DNA of 64,000 nucleotides. It comes from Stenotrophomonas sp. 57. Its GTDB lineage: Bacteria; Pseudomonadota; Gammaproteobacteria; Xanthomonadales; Xanthomonadaceae. The DNA lies in contig NZ_CP127407.1 of NCBI RefSeq assembly GCF_030291075.1, positions 3,656,001 to 3,720,000 of the forward strand, in the 5' to 3' direction. This document shows positions 28,938 through 35,840 of the stretch, piece after piece; positions within the stretch are counted from its first letter, which is position 1; each line of letters begins with the position of its first letter. The notes under the pieces were generated by a model. That model was not told the DNA's origin. It did not search any database and was given only the letters and a program-made list of their open reading frames with translations. Both the position numbers and the translations under genes were made by a program.

Positions 28938-28966
28938 CCGGCGGGCGTGCATGCCACGCCCGCCGG
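28938..28966. terminator. hairpin between porin and kinase genes
   Basis: Perfect 12-bp stem CCGGCGGGCGTG / CACGCCCGCCGG with CATGC loop, no T-run. It may limit read-through or stabilise the porin mRNA. Confidence 0.5.
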
Positions 28967-28985
28967 CCCTGCGTAGACTGCCGCC

Positions 28986-31628
28986 ATGTACTGGCTCAAC
29001 CGCCATCGGATGCTGTTGCTGACCGTCCTGGTGATGGTCGGCGGCACCGTGCTGTGTGCCGTCGCCGCAGGCCACTACGCCTGGCGCCGCGCACTGGGCC
29101 AGGAAAGCAGCCAGGTACAACGCCAACTGCAGTTGTATGGCCAGGGCCTGCAACAGCGCATCGACCGCTTCGGCACGCTGCCGCAGGTGCTGGCGCTTGA
29201 TCCGGACCTGCTGCATGCCCTGCGCGTACCGCCCTCGCCTGCCGAACGGCAGCGGCTGAACCTCAAGCTGCAACGCGCCAATGAGGTCACCCGGGCCTCG
29301 ACCCTGACCCTGGTCGGCCACGACGGCGTGGCGGTCGCAGCGAGCAACTGGGACCAGCCGACCACCAATGTCGGCGAGAACTACAGCTACCGCCCCTATT
29401 ACCGTCAGGCGCTGGCCAAGGGCCGTGGCCGCTTCTACGGCATCGGCATGACCACCGGTGTGCCCGGCTACTACCTGTCGCAGGCGATCGAGGAAGATGG
29501 CCAGCGGCTGGGCGTGGTGGTGATCAAGGTCGAGCTGTCCGCACTGGAACAGGAATGGTTGAGCAGTCCGGACGTGGTGCTGGCCAGCGACGATCACGAC
29601 GTGGTCTTCCTCGCCAATCGCGACAGCTGGCGCTACCGGCTGCTGCGCCCGCTGGGCGCCGACGAGCGCCGCGAGATGCTCGATGCCCGCCAGTACGCCG
29701 ACCGCGCATTGCAACCACTGCGTGCGCGTACCGAAGACGTGCTGGCCGATGGCGGCCGCATGGTGCGCCTGCTGGACCCGACGTTGCCGCAGCCGATGCT
29801 GTGGCAGAGCCTGCCGCTGCCCGCCGAAGGCTGGAACCTGCACCTGCTGCACGATGCCAGTGCAGCCACATCTGCCGGGCGCGCGGCCGCACTCACCGGC
29901 GGTGCCGCATGGCTGGCGCTGGGCTTCCTGGTGCTGTTCGTGCAGCAGCGCCGGCGCCTGGCCAAACACCGCCTGCGCAGCCGCCGCGAACTCGAAACCC
30001 TGCTCAAGCAGCATGCACAGGAACTGCGCACCGCACAGGATGGCCTGCTGCAGGCTGCAACCGACGCTGACAGCGGCCTCAGCCGCAGCCTGGCGCACCT
30101 GCCGCAGGGCGTGGTGGTGATCGACCGCGAGCTGCGGCTGGTGGCATGGAATGCGCGCTATCTGGAACTGTTCCGGTTCCCGGCAGACCTGGTTCGCGTC
30201 GGCCGGCCGATCGAGGAACTGTTCCGTTTCAATGCACGCCGTGGCCTGCTCGGTCCCGGCCCGGTGGACGAAGCCATCGAGCGTCGCCTGAACCACCTGC
30301 GCAGCGGTCGCCCGCACATGCGCGAAAGCGAGAAGGACGACGGCACGGTGCTGGAGATCCGTGGCAATCCGCTGCCCGACGGCGGTTTCGTCACCAGCTA
30401 TGCCGACATCACCAGCTACAAGAACGCCGCGCGCGAACTGCGTTCGCTGGCCGATGCGCTGGAGCACCGCATCGCCGAGCGCACCCGTGACCTGGACGAA
30501 GCACGCCGTGAAGCCGAACAGGCCAACCGCTACAAGACCCGTTTCGTCGCCTCGGCCGTGCACGACCTGCTGCAGCCACTCAACGCTGCACGCATGTTCG
30601 TCTCGGTGCTGCGCGGCAAGCTGAGCGACCCGGCGCAGCAGCAGACCAGCGACCACATTGATGCCGCGCTGGCTGCGCAGGACGCCATCCTCAACAGCCT
30701 GCTGGATATCGCGCGACTGGAATCGGGCAGCCTGCCCACGCGCGTACAGGCGTTCCGGCTGGGCCCGCTGCTGCAGACGCTGGCGCGCGAGTTCGGCATC
30801 GCCGCACAGTCCCGTGGCCTGGTAGTCGACTGGGTCGATACCGCTGCGGTGGTGGTCAGCGATGAAGCGCTGTTGCGTCGCATCCTGCAGAACTTCCTGT
30901 CCAATGCCCTGCGCTACAGCGAGCGTGGTCGCGTGCTGCTTGGCTGCCGTCGCCGTGAAGGGTTGCTGTGGATCGAAGTGCACGACCAGGGCCCTGGCAT
31001 TCCGGACGCGTTGCAGGGCGAAATCTTCGAGGAATTCCGCCGCCTGCACGACGGCCAGCAGCGCGGCGCCGGTCTCGGCCTGGCCATCGTCGACCGCATC
31101 GGCCGCCTGCTCGGCCATCCGATCCGGCTGCGTTCACAGCTGGGCCAGGGCAGCGTGTTCGCGGTGGGCGTGCCGTTCGGCGAGGCCAGCGCGATTCCTG
31201 CCAAGGCACCGGCGCCGGTGCTGGTGCAGGAACCGGCTGCGGACAATCCACTGCGCGGGCGCCGGGTGTGGGTGATCGATGATGATCCGCACGTCTGCGC
31301 AGCCAGCCGTGCACTGCTGGAGCGCTGGGGCTGCGAGGTGATGCTGGCCGATGGCCCGCAGGCCGCGTTGCAGCTGGCCAGTGTCGAAACGGTGCCGGAG
31401 CTGGTGCTGCTGGATGTGCGCATGGGTGATCACCACGGGCCGGTGTTGTACGAGACCTTGGCGGAGCTGTGGCGGGCGCGCCCGCCGGTAGTGCTGGTCA
31501 CTGCAGAGCGCGATGCCGGGCTGCGCGAGATGGCCGCCGAGCGCGGTTGGGGAATGATGGCCAAGCCGGTGAAGCCGCCGGCGCTGCGGGCGCTGATGAG
31601 TCAGTTGCTGATCCGCCATCGCGGGTAG
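28986..31628 (+). CDS. hybrid sensor histidine kinase with DctB-like sensor domain
   Basis: 880 residues. Helix 1 (about 9-30) and helix 2 (about 303-323) flank a periplasmic double-Cache domain. That domain carries NYSYRPYYRQA and GVPGYYLSQAI, the pattern of the succinate-binding DctB sensor. Then come a PAS domain (about 365-480), coiled coil, HisKA with phospho-acceptor His526 in SAVHDLLQPLNAAR, HATPase with NFLSNALRYS and GAGLGLAI, and a receiver with Asp810 (LLDVRMG). The cytoplasmic half resembles NahK/CrbS-type hybrids, not DctB. It probably senses dicarboxylates and signals to the LuxR-type regulator at 33401. The stop TAG lies in an inverted repeat. Confidence 0.88.
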   Translation: MYWLNRHRMLLLTVLVMVGGTVLCAVAAGHYAWRRALGQESSQVQRQLQLYGQGLQQRIDRFGTLPQVLALDPDLLHALRVPPSPAERQRLNLKLQRANEVTRASTLTLVGHDGVAVAASNWDQPTTNVGENYSYRPYYRQALAKGRGRFYGIGMTTGVPGYYLSQAIEEDGQRLGVVVIKVELSALEQEWLSSPDVVLASDDHDVVFLANRDSWRYRLLRPLGADERREMLDARQYADRALQPLRARTEDVLADGGRMVRLLDPTLPQPMLWQSLPLPAEGWNLHLLHDASAATSAGRAAALTGGAAWLALGFLVLFVQQRRRLAKHRLRSRRELETLLKQHAQELRTAQDGLLQAATDADSGLSRSLAHLPQGVVVIDRELRLVAWNARYLELFRFPADLVRVGRPIEELFRFNARRGLLGPGPVDEAIERRLNHLRSGRPHMRESEKDDGTVLEIRGNPLPDGGFVTSYADITSYKNAARELRSLADALEHRIAERTRDLDEARREAEQANRYKTRFVASAVHDLLQPLNAARMFVSVLRGKLSDPAQQQTSDHIDAALAAQDAILNSLLDIARLESGSLPTRVQAFRLGPLLQTLAREFGIAAQSRGLVVDWVDTAAVVVSDEALLRRILQNFLSNALRYSERGRVLLGCRRREGLLWIEVHDQGPGIPDALQGEIFEEFRRLHDGQQRGAGLGLAIVDRIGRLLGHPIRLRSQLGQGSVFAVGVPFGEASAIPAKAPAPVLVQEPAADNPLRGRRVWVIDDDPHVCAASRALLERWGCEVMLADGPQAALQLASVETVPELVLLDVRMGDHHGPVLYETLAELWRARPPVVLVTAERDAGLREMAAERGWGMMAKPVKPPALRALMSQLLIRHRG

Positions 31629-31662
31629 TTTCCAGCCAACGGCGCAGCCCCTCGTGGGTGGT
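31625..31662 (+). repeat. left arm of a 38-bp inverted repeat
   Basis: Starts GTAGTTTCCAGCC. It matches the complement of 33367-33404 with one mismatch in 38. Bases 31626-31628 are the stop codon of the hybrid kinase. Confidence 0.95.
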
Positions 31663-31700
31663 GTCTGGTTGGTCGTGGAAAGCAAAAGCCGTGGGTGGAC

Positions 31701-31774
31701 CGGTCGGGCTGGGTGCGCGGGGGGCGCCGTGAATCCGTCCCTGGAGGCTTGGCAGCCGCATCCATGCGGCTGAC
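31701..31774 (+). repeat. left stem and 50-nt loop of a hairpin element, split by the IS
   Basis: The arm GGTCGGGCTGGGTGCGCGGG (from 31702) is followed by a 50-nt loop (31725-31774) with central GGCT and CATCCATG segments. The loop aligns without gaps to that at 44619-44668. The matching right arm is beyond the IS at 33031-33052. Confidence 0.8.
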
Positions 31775-31812
31775 TGATCTGGCCCCCTGAAAACGGACGC
31801 CATGAAGCCGTT

Positions 31813-32673
31813 TCATGCGACAGCCGGGAGCTGCCGGGCGTAGTTGTTAGGCGAGCGATAGCCCAGCGCCGAGTGTAGCCGGGCTGGATTATAGAAGCCG
31901 TGGATGTAAGCAGCGATGGATTGGCTGGCTTGTTCCCTACTGGCGTAAGGCTCGGCAGCCTCTTCTGTCTTGAGCGTCGCAAAGAAGCTCTCGGCCACCG
32001 CGTTGTCCCAGCAATTGCCAGGCCGGCTCATGCTTTGGACCACGTCATGGGACTGCAGCAGCTGGCGAAACTGGTTCCCCCAGTACTGCCCACCACGATC
32101 TGAATGGAAGATCAGGCCGGGTCGTTGTGGATGCAGAGCCCAAGCATTGGCAAATGCTTTCACCACCAGCTCTTCAGTCAGGCGCTTGGAAACGCTGTAG
32201 CCCAGCACCTGCCGGGTCTGGACGCTGATGACCACGGCCAGATGCAGCCATCCCTGACGGGTGGGGACATACGTGATATCCCCGACCCACGCCGTCGGTC
32301 CGGTTCCGGGGGCAAATTGCCGATCCAGCAGGTTGGGGGCGAGCTGAGATGAGCCGCCGGAGGACTTGGGTCGAGATCGGCCTTTGGTCTTGCCCTGGAT
32401 TCGCTCCTGGGCCATTAGCCGTGCCACGCGCTTGTGGCCGACCGGGTGATTCCTGGCTCGTAAGGCCTCGACCAGCCGACGTCGCCCATAACTGCGCTTG
32501 CTGGTCACATGAATGGCCCGAAGCTCGGTACGGAGGGCCGAATCGACATCGCACGTTTGGGCACACTGCCGGCGCAGGTAGTCATGGAATCCAGAGATAG
32601 AAACTCCAAGAACCCGACACAACAACCTAGTCGGGTAGTGAGTCCTTTGACTGGCGACGAAGGCGTACCTCAC
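31813..32673 (-). CDS. IS3-family transposase OrfB, catalytic part
   Basis: 286 residues. An N-terminal HTH_21-type region (SYGRRRLVEALRARNHPVG) precedes an RNase H-like integrase core. The DDE triad is visible: Asp in WVGDITYV, Asp in FHSDRGGQYW, Glu in NAVAESFFATLKTE. It has a GTG start overlapping orfA by four bases. The active protein is expected to be the OrfAB fusion made by a -1 frameshift. Confidence 0.95.
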   Translation of the reverse strand: MRYAFVASQRTHYPTRLLCRVLGVSISGFHDYLRRQCAQTCDVDSALRTELRAIHVTSKRSYGRRRLVEALRARNHPVGHKRVARLMAQERIQGKTKGRSRPKSSGGSSQLAPNLLDRQFAPGTGPTAWVGDITYVPTRQGWLHLAVVISVQTRQVLGYSVSKRLTEELVVKAFANAWALHPQRPGLIFHSDRGGQYWGNQFRQLLQSHDVVQSMSRPGNCWDNAVAESFFATLKTEEAAEPYASREQASQSIAAYIHGFYNPARLHSALGYRSPNNYARQLPAVA

Positions 32674-32963
32674 TTGGACTCTCTGGCAAAGAACGCCGCC
32701 GCTTTTTTTAGGATTTCCCGCTCCATCTTCAGATTGGCGTTCTCGGCCCGAAGGCGGCTGATCTCGCTTTCCAGATCGGTGGCCGGCCTGCGAGCCTCAG
32801 AGGTCAACGACCGGCCAGCACGGACCGCGTCAAGCCAATTTGCCAGCGTCTTGACCGACATCTCTAGCTGACGGGCCGCTGCGGCAGGCCCGAGCGACTC
32901 GGCCAACTCCACGGCTTGGTGCTTGAACTCATCGGTGTAGCTACGACGGGTGAGACGGGACAT
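32670..32963 (-). CDS. IS3-family transposase OrfA, DNA-binding part
   Basis: 97 residues. A helix-turn-helix (RRSYTDEFKHQAVELAE, then GPAAAARQLEMSVKTLANW) is followed by a leucine-zipper-like segment (LESEISRLRAENANLKM) that mediates multimer formation. It binds the IS ends. The frame ends just after the slippery site at 32702-32709. Confidence 0.94.
   Translation of the reverse strand: MSRLTRRSYTDEFKHQAVELAESLGPAAAARQLEMSVKTLANWLDAVRAGRSLTSEARRPATDLESEISRLRAENANLKMEREILKKAAAFFARESK
32702..32709 (-). other. programmed -1 frameshift site of the IS
   Basis: On the coding strand the site is seven A residues followed by G. Slipping back one base moves orfA directly into the orfB frame without a stop, giving a continuous OrfAB protein. 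This is the usual IS3-family arrangement. Confidence 0.85.
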
Positions 32964-33030
32964 AAGGGACCTCCAAGTGCGATCAAAGTATCGCTTCTTG
33001 GCGTCCGCTGACGGGGGGCCAGATCAGACA

Positions 33031-33052
33031 CCCCCGCGCACCCAACCCGACC
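33031..33052. repeat. right stem of the split hairpin, also a 22-bp direct repeat
   Basis: CCCCCGCGCACCCAACCCGA plus CC. It pairs with the left arm before the IS (one mismatch) and occurs again exactly, in the same direction, at 33290-33311. Confidence 0.85.
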
Positions 33053-33059
33053 AGCCTCC

Positions 33060-33279
33060 GACAGATTTCGGTGGCCTGCACCCACGAAGAAGAAAATAAG
33101 ATCAAAAGCGGGTCGCGCGCTGCGCTTGCTCGTGTAGAGCCGAGCCCATGCTCGGCTTCGCGGATCGGCCGCAAAGCAGCCGAGCGTGGGCTCGGCTCTA
33201 CAAAAGGCGGCCTGCCAGGCTGCTTTTGCTTTTGATTTTCTTTTTCTTATCCGCGGGTGACGGGCCACCGAAATCTGTC
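33060..33279. repeat. nested palindrome with a SMAG dimer at its centre
   Basis: Outer arms GACAGATTTCGGTGGCC (33060-33076) and its exact complement (33263-33279). Inner A-rich arm (33086-33109) is largely complementary to the T-rich 33229-33251. The centre is the SMAG dimer at 33134-33201. No gene lies in the whole stretch 33027-33400. Confidence 0.85.
33134..33201. repeat. SMAG-type REP dimer
   Basis: Starts GTAGAGCCGAGCCCATGC and ends with the inverted GGGCTCGGCTCTAC. Each half forms its own hairpin around CATG or GTGG. Confidence 0.88.
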
Positions 33280-33338
33280 AGCGCTGCGTCCCCCGCGCAC
33301 CCAACCCGACCGGCCAGGCATGGCCACGCACGGCGCAA

Positions 33339-33357
33339 GTCGACTAACAGTCGACTG
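33339..33357. repeat. AGTCGACT palindrome
   Basis: AGTCGACTAACAGTCGACT, an 8-bp perfect stem with AAC loop. Same core as the SMAG dimer at 23393-23480. Confidence 0.7.
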
Positions 33358-33366
33358 TATCGACTC

Positions 33367-33404
33367 ACCACCCACAAGGGGCTGCGCCGTTGGCTGGAAA
33401 CTAC
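33367..33404 (-). repeat. right arm of the 38-bp inverted repeat
   Basis: The complement starts GTAGTTTCCAGCC. Bases 33401-33403 are the stop codon of the LuxR-type regulator. Pairs with 31625-31662. Confidence 0.95.
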
Positions 33405-34051
33405 AGCCCCGCGCCGGCGTCGCCTTCCGGCTCCAGCGCCTTCACCAGCACCGCCGCCTGTGTGCGGCTGTGGCATTCGAGCTTCTTCAGGATCGCGGTG
33501 ACATGCACCTTCACCGTGTTCTCGGCCAACCCCAGCGTGTAGGCGATCTGCTTGTTGAGCAGGCCATCGGCCAGGCACAGCAGCACCCGGAACTGCTGCG
33601 GCGTCAGCTGCGCCAGGCGGCTGGCCAGCAACGCATCAGCCTCGGAACGTTCAGCGGCCATCGCCGGGAACCACAGGCCACCATCAAGTACCGCCTGCAC
33701 CGCCTCGCCGATGGTCTCGGCGGGGGCCGACTTCGGGATGAAGCCAGCGGCGCCGAACTGCTGGGCGCGGCGGATCACCCGTGGATGATCGTTGGACGAG
33801 AGGATCACCACCGGAATGTCCGGATGCGAGCCGCGCACGTGCAGCAGCGCGGAAAAACCGTGTGCGCCGGGCATGGTCAGGTCGAGCAGCACCAGGTCCA
33901 CATCCGGGTGCGCGTCGAGTGCTTCGGCCAATGCCTCGGCGCTGGCGACCTCGCGCACCTGCGCCAGCGGCAGGCTCTGCCGCAAGGACTGCACCACCGC
34001 CGAACGCAGCAGCGGGTGGTCATCGGCGATCAGGATGGTGTATTCGCTCAT
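33401..34051 (-). CDS. LuxR-type response regulator, CrbR/ErdR-like
   Basis: 216 residues. The receiver domain (1-120) has the acidic pocket ADDH (Asp10, Asp11), phospho-acceptor Asp57 in LLDLTMPG and Lys in IPKSAP. A linker leads to a LuxR/GerE helix-turn-helix at about 148-208 (LTPQQFRVLLCLADGLLNKQIA). The domain order resembles CrbR/ErdR regulators of carbon-acid use, which partner with hybrid kinases of the same type as the convergent gene at 28986. It probably activates dctA and/or the porin. Its start lies inside the end of the upstream ORF. Confidence 0.87.
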   Translation of the reverse strand: MSEYTILIADDHPLLRSAVVQSLRQSLPLAQVREVASAEALAEALDAHPDVDLVLLDLTMPGAHGFSALLHVRGSHPDIPVVILSSNDHPRVIRRAQQFGAAGFIPKSAPAETIGEAVQAVLDGGLWFPAMAAERSEADALLASRLAQLTPQQFRVLLCLADGLLNKQIAYTLGLAENTVKVHVTAILKKLECHSRTQAAVLVKALEPEGDAGAGL

Positions 34052-34718
34052 GAGGCAAGTTTGGCACGTCTCCCACCACCAAGTCGTCCTCCACCGGCTG
34101 ATCAGTTTCCGGAGGACGAGAGATGGCCATGCTCGCGGTATGCGCCAACTGCTCAATGCGGACAACCACAGCGACATAGAGCAGCAGCTGCACTGCCATT
34201 GCCAGAGCCACACCGAGAGGACTTACCAAGGCTTTCATCCACTTCCCATGAACCCCTGAAATGTGATCCCTGTCCCACGCCATCTCGATCCGCCGCAACT
34301 GCTGCAGATAGTCCAGCACCATTGCCGAGTAAGCCTTCGCAGCCAGTACTTCTTGGCGACGTTCTTCGAGTATCCCCAGACGCGCCTCCGCGTATAGACG
34401 TTCTGCAGCTGGGCAGTGAACTTCAGCATCTGTCGATCCTGACTGACGTGCGATGGAACACTGTTCTGCAGATTCCATACCCGCCTTTACAAGATCCTCC
34501 TGCAAGGCTCGCTCATACCGCTCTACCCCTTCAGCCCCTTCCTGAGTCGATTGGTGGAATGACACCAGAAGAATCACGCAGTAGCCGGATACCAGCAGCG
34601 ATGCGAACGCGAAAACAATGCACAGACGCCGCCAACGATGAAGCGCTGCCCAGCGTAGAAGGACATCGAACCTTCTGCCGGACTCGATGGCAATCGTGGC
34701 CAACCTGCTTGCATCCAT
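34020..34718 (-). CDS. unknown two-helix membrane protein, atypical composition
   Basis: 232 residues, not recognised. Helix 1 (about 31-55, LCIVFAFASLLVSGYCVILL) and helix 2 (about 167-188, GVALAMAVQLLLYVAVVV) flank a roughly 110-residue hydrophilic, probably periplasmic helical part with two Cys. A short charged tail ends inside the start of the response regulator gene (32-base overlap). Codon use differs from all neighbours: many codons end in A or T (GTA, CTT, GAA, TCA) and GC content is visibly lower. It is probably acquired DNA. The overlap suggests a link to the regulator, but function is unknown. Confidence 0.55.
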   Translation of the reverse strand: MDASRLATIAIESGRRFDVLLRWAALHRWRRLCIVFAFASLLVSGYCVILLVSFHQSTQEGAEGVERYERALQEDLVKAGMESAEQCSIARQSGSTDAEVHCPAAERLYAEARLGILEERRQEVLAAKAYSAMVLDYLQQLRRIEMAWDRDHISGVHGKWMKALVSPLGVALAMAVQLLLYVAVVVRIEQLAHTASMAISRPPETDQPVEDDLVVGDVPNLPHERIHHPDRR

Positions 34719-34784
34719 CCTCGTTCCGCTTCAAAGGGAAGGATCATGGATATCGGCCGACAGCTCCATTCATGAAGCGATAGG

Positions 34785-35840
34785 TCAGCGCCCGGCCGGC
34801 TCCACGCTGCTGCGCCAGGCGTCCAGGAACTGGCGGCGCTTGAGCGCATCCAGGTACACCAGCAGGCCCGGGCCGAGCTGGATCGGGCGGCGGCTGCGGC
34901 CGGGGGCATCGTCGCCGCGCGCGTTGCCGGTCACGATCGGCATCAGCCGCGCTTCGCGCGACAGTACCTGCTGGCCGCGCGGCGACAGCAGGTAATCGAG
35001 GAAGCGCCGGGCTTCTTCCGGGTGTGGGCCGGTACGCGGGATCACTGCGGTGCGCAGTACCACCAGCGTATAGTCCTCGGGCTCGACGATGGCCAGCGGC
35101 GCGCCGGCATCGACACGCGCCTGCGCGTAGGAGCCGAGCACGTTGTAGACCAGTGACAGCTGGCCGCTGGCAACCTGGTCCAGCAGCACGCCGGTGCGTT
35201 CCTCGCGCACCACGTCGTTGTCGCCGAGTGCGCCCAGCAACGCGCCGGCGATGCTGCCGCGCTGTGCATCCTGGGTCGCCAGCAGGTAGCCGACGCTGCT
35301 GCGCTCGATGTCATAGGTGCCGACCCTGCCGCGCAGTGGCGCGCCTTCGGCACGCAGGCGGTCAAGCAGCTGGCGGCGCGTGTGCGGCACCTTCGCCGCG
35401 GCCATCGCGCGGGTGTTGTAGACCATCACCACCGGCTCGTAGCTGATGCCGAACGCCTCGTTGCGCCACTGCGCCCAGCCCGGCAGCGCAGCGGTCTGCG
35501 CCGAGCGATGCGGCAGGGCGTGGCCATCGTTGACCAGCTTGGTCTGCAGGTCCATGCCACTGGAGATCAGCAGGTCCGGCGACGCCGGCCCGGTGCGGTC
35601 ATGCAGGTAACGCGCGTACAGGTCCTGGGTGATGATGTCCTCGTACACCACTTCGGTGCCGGGATGCAGGCGCTGGTAATCGGCGATCACCACCGCGAAC
35701 ACTTCGATATCGGTGGTGCCGTGGATGCGCAGCTGCGCCGTCGCGGCCCCCTTCGCAGGAAAACGGCGCACGTCGCCGGGCGCGGCCAATACCGGCAGGG
35801 CCAGCAGCAGGGCAACGGCAGCGACGAACAGGCGGATCAT
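34785..35840 (-). CDS. periplasmic solute-binding protein of the TctDE locus
   Basis: 351 residues. Signal peptide ends near residue 19 (ALPVLAA). The fold is that of iron- or polyamine-type ABC binding proteins (HGTTDIEVFAVVIADYQRLHPG; YEPVVMVYNT; hinge and C-terminal HPEEARRFLDYLLSPRGQQVLS). No permease or ATPase gene lies near. Its ATG overlaps the stop of the tctE-like kinase gene (ATGA), so it is made with the kinase and may act as its periplasmic co-receptor, probably for tricarboxylates. Confidence 0.8.
   Translation of the reverse strand: MIRLFVAAVALLLALPVLAAPGDVRRFPAKGAATAQLRIHGTTDIEVFAVVIADYQRLHPGTEVVYEDIITQDLYARYLHDRTGPASPDLLISSGMDLQTKLVNDGHALPHRSAQTAALPGWAQWRNEAFGISYEPVVMVYNTRAMAAAKVPHTRRQLLDRLRAEGAPLRGRVGTYDIERSSVGYLLATQDAQRGSIAGALLGALGDNDVVREERTGVLLDQVASGQLSLVYNVLGSYAQARVDAGAPLAIVEPEDYTLVVLRTAVIPRTGPHPEEARRFLDYLLSPRGQQVLSREARLMPIVTGNARGDDAPGRSRRPIQLGPGLLVYLDALKRRQFLDAWRSSVEPAGR

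Larger units (their letters stand above)
31775..33026 (-). mobile_element. complete IS3-family insertion sequence, 1252 bp
   Basis: Bounded by 28-bp inverted repeats (31775-31802 and 32999-33026) identical at 24 of 28 positions, with outer end TGATCTGGCCCCC. Flanked by the 3-bp target duplication GAC (31772-31774, 33027-33029). It contains orfA and orfB with a slippery A7G stretch. Both ends and both frames are intact, so it could be active. It sits in the non-coding space between the kinase and regulator genes. Confidence 0.95.

Noticed and set aside
33027..33400. Small ORFs in the repeat region beside the IS
   Set aside because: All are made of palindromic repeat sequence read through, with no ribosome site and no protein-like composition.
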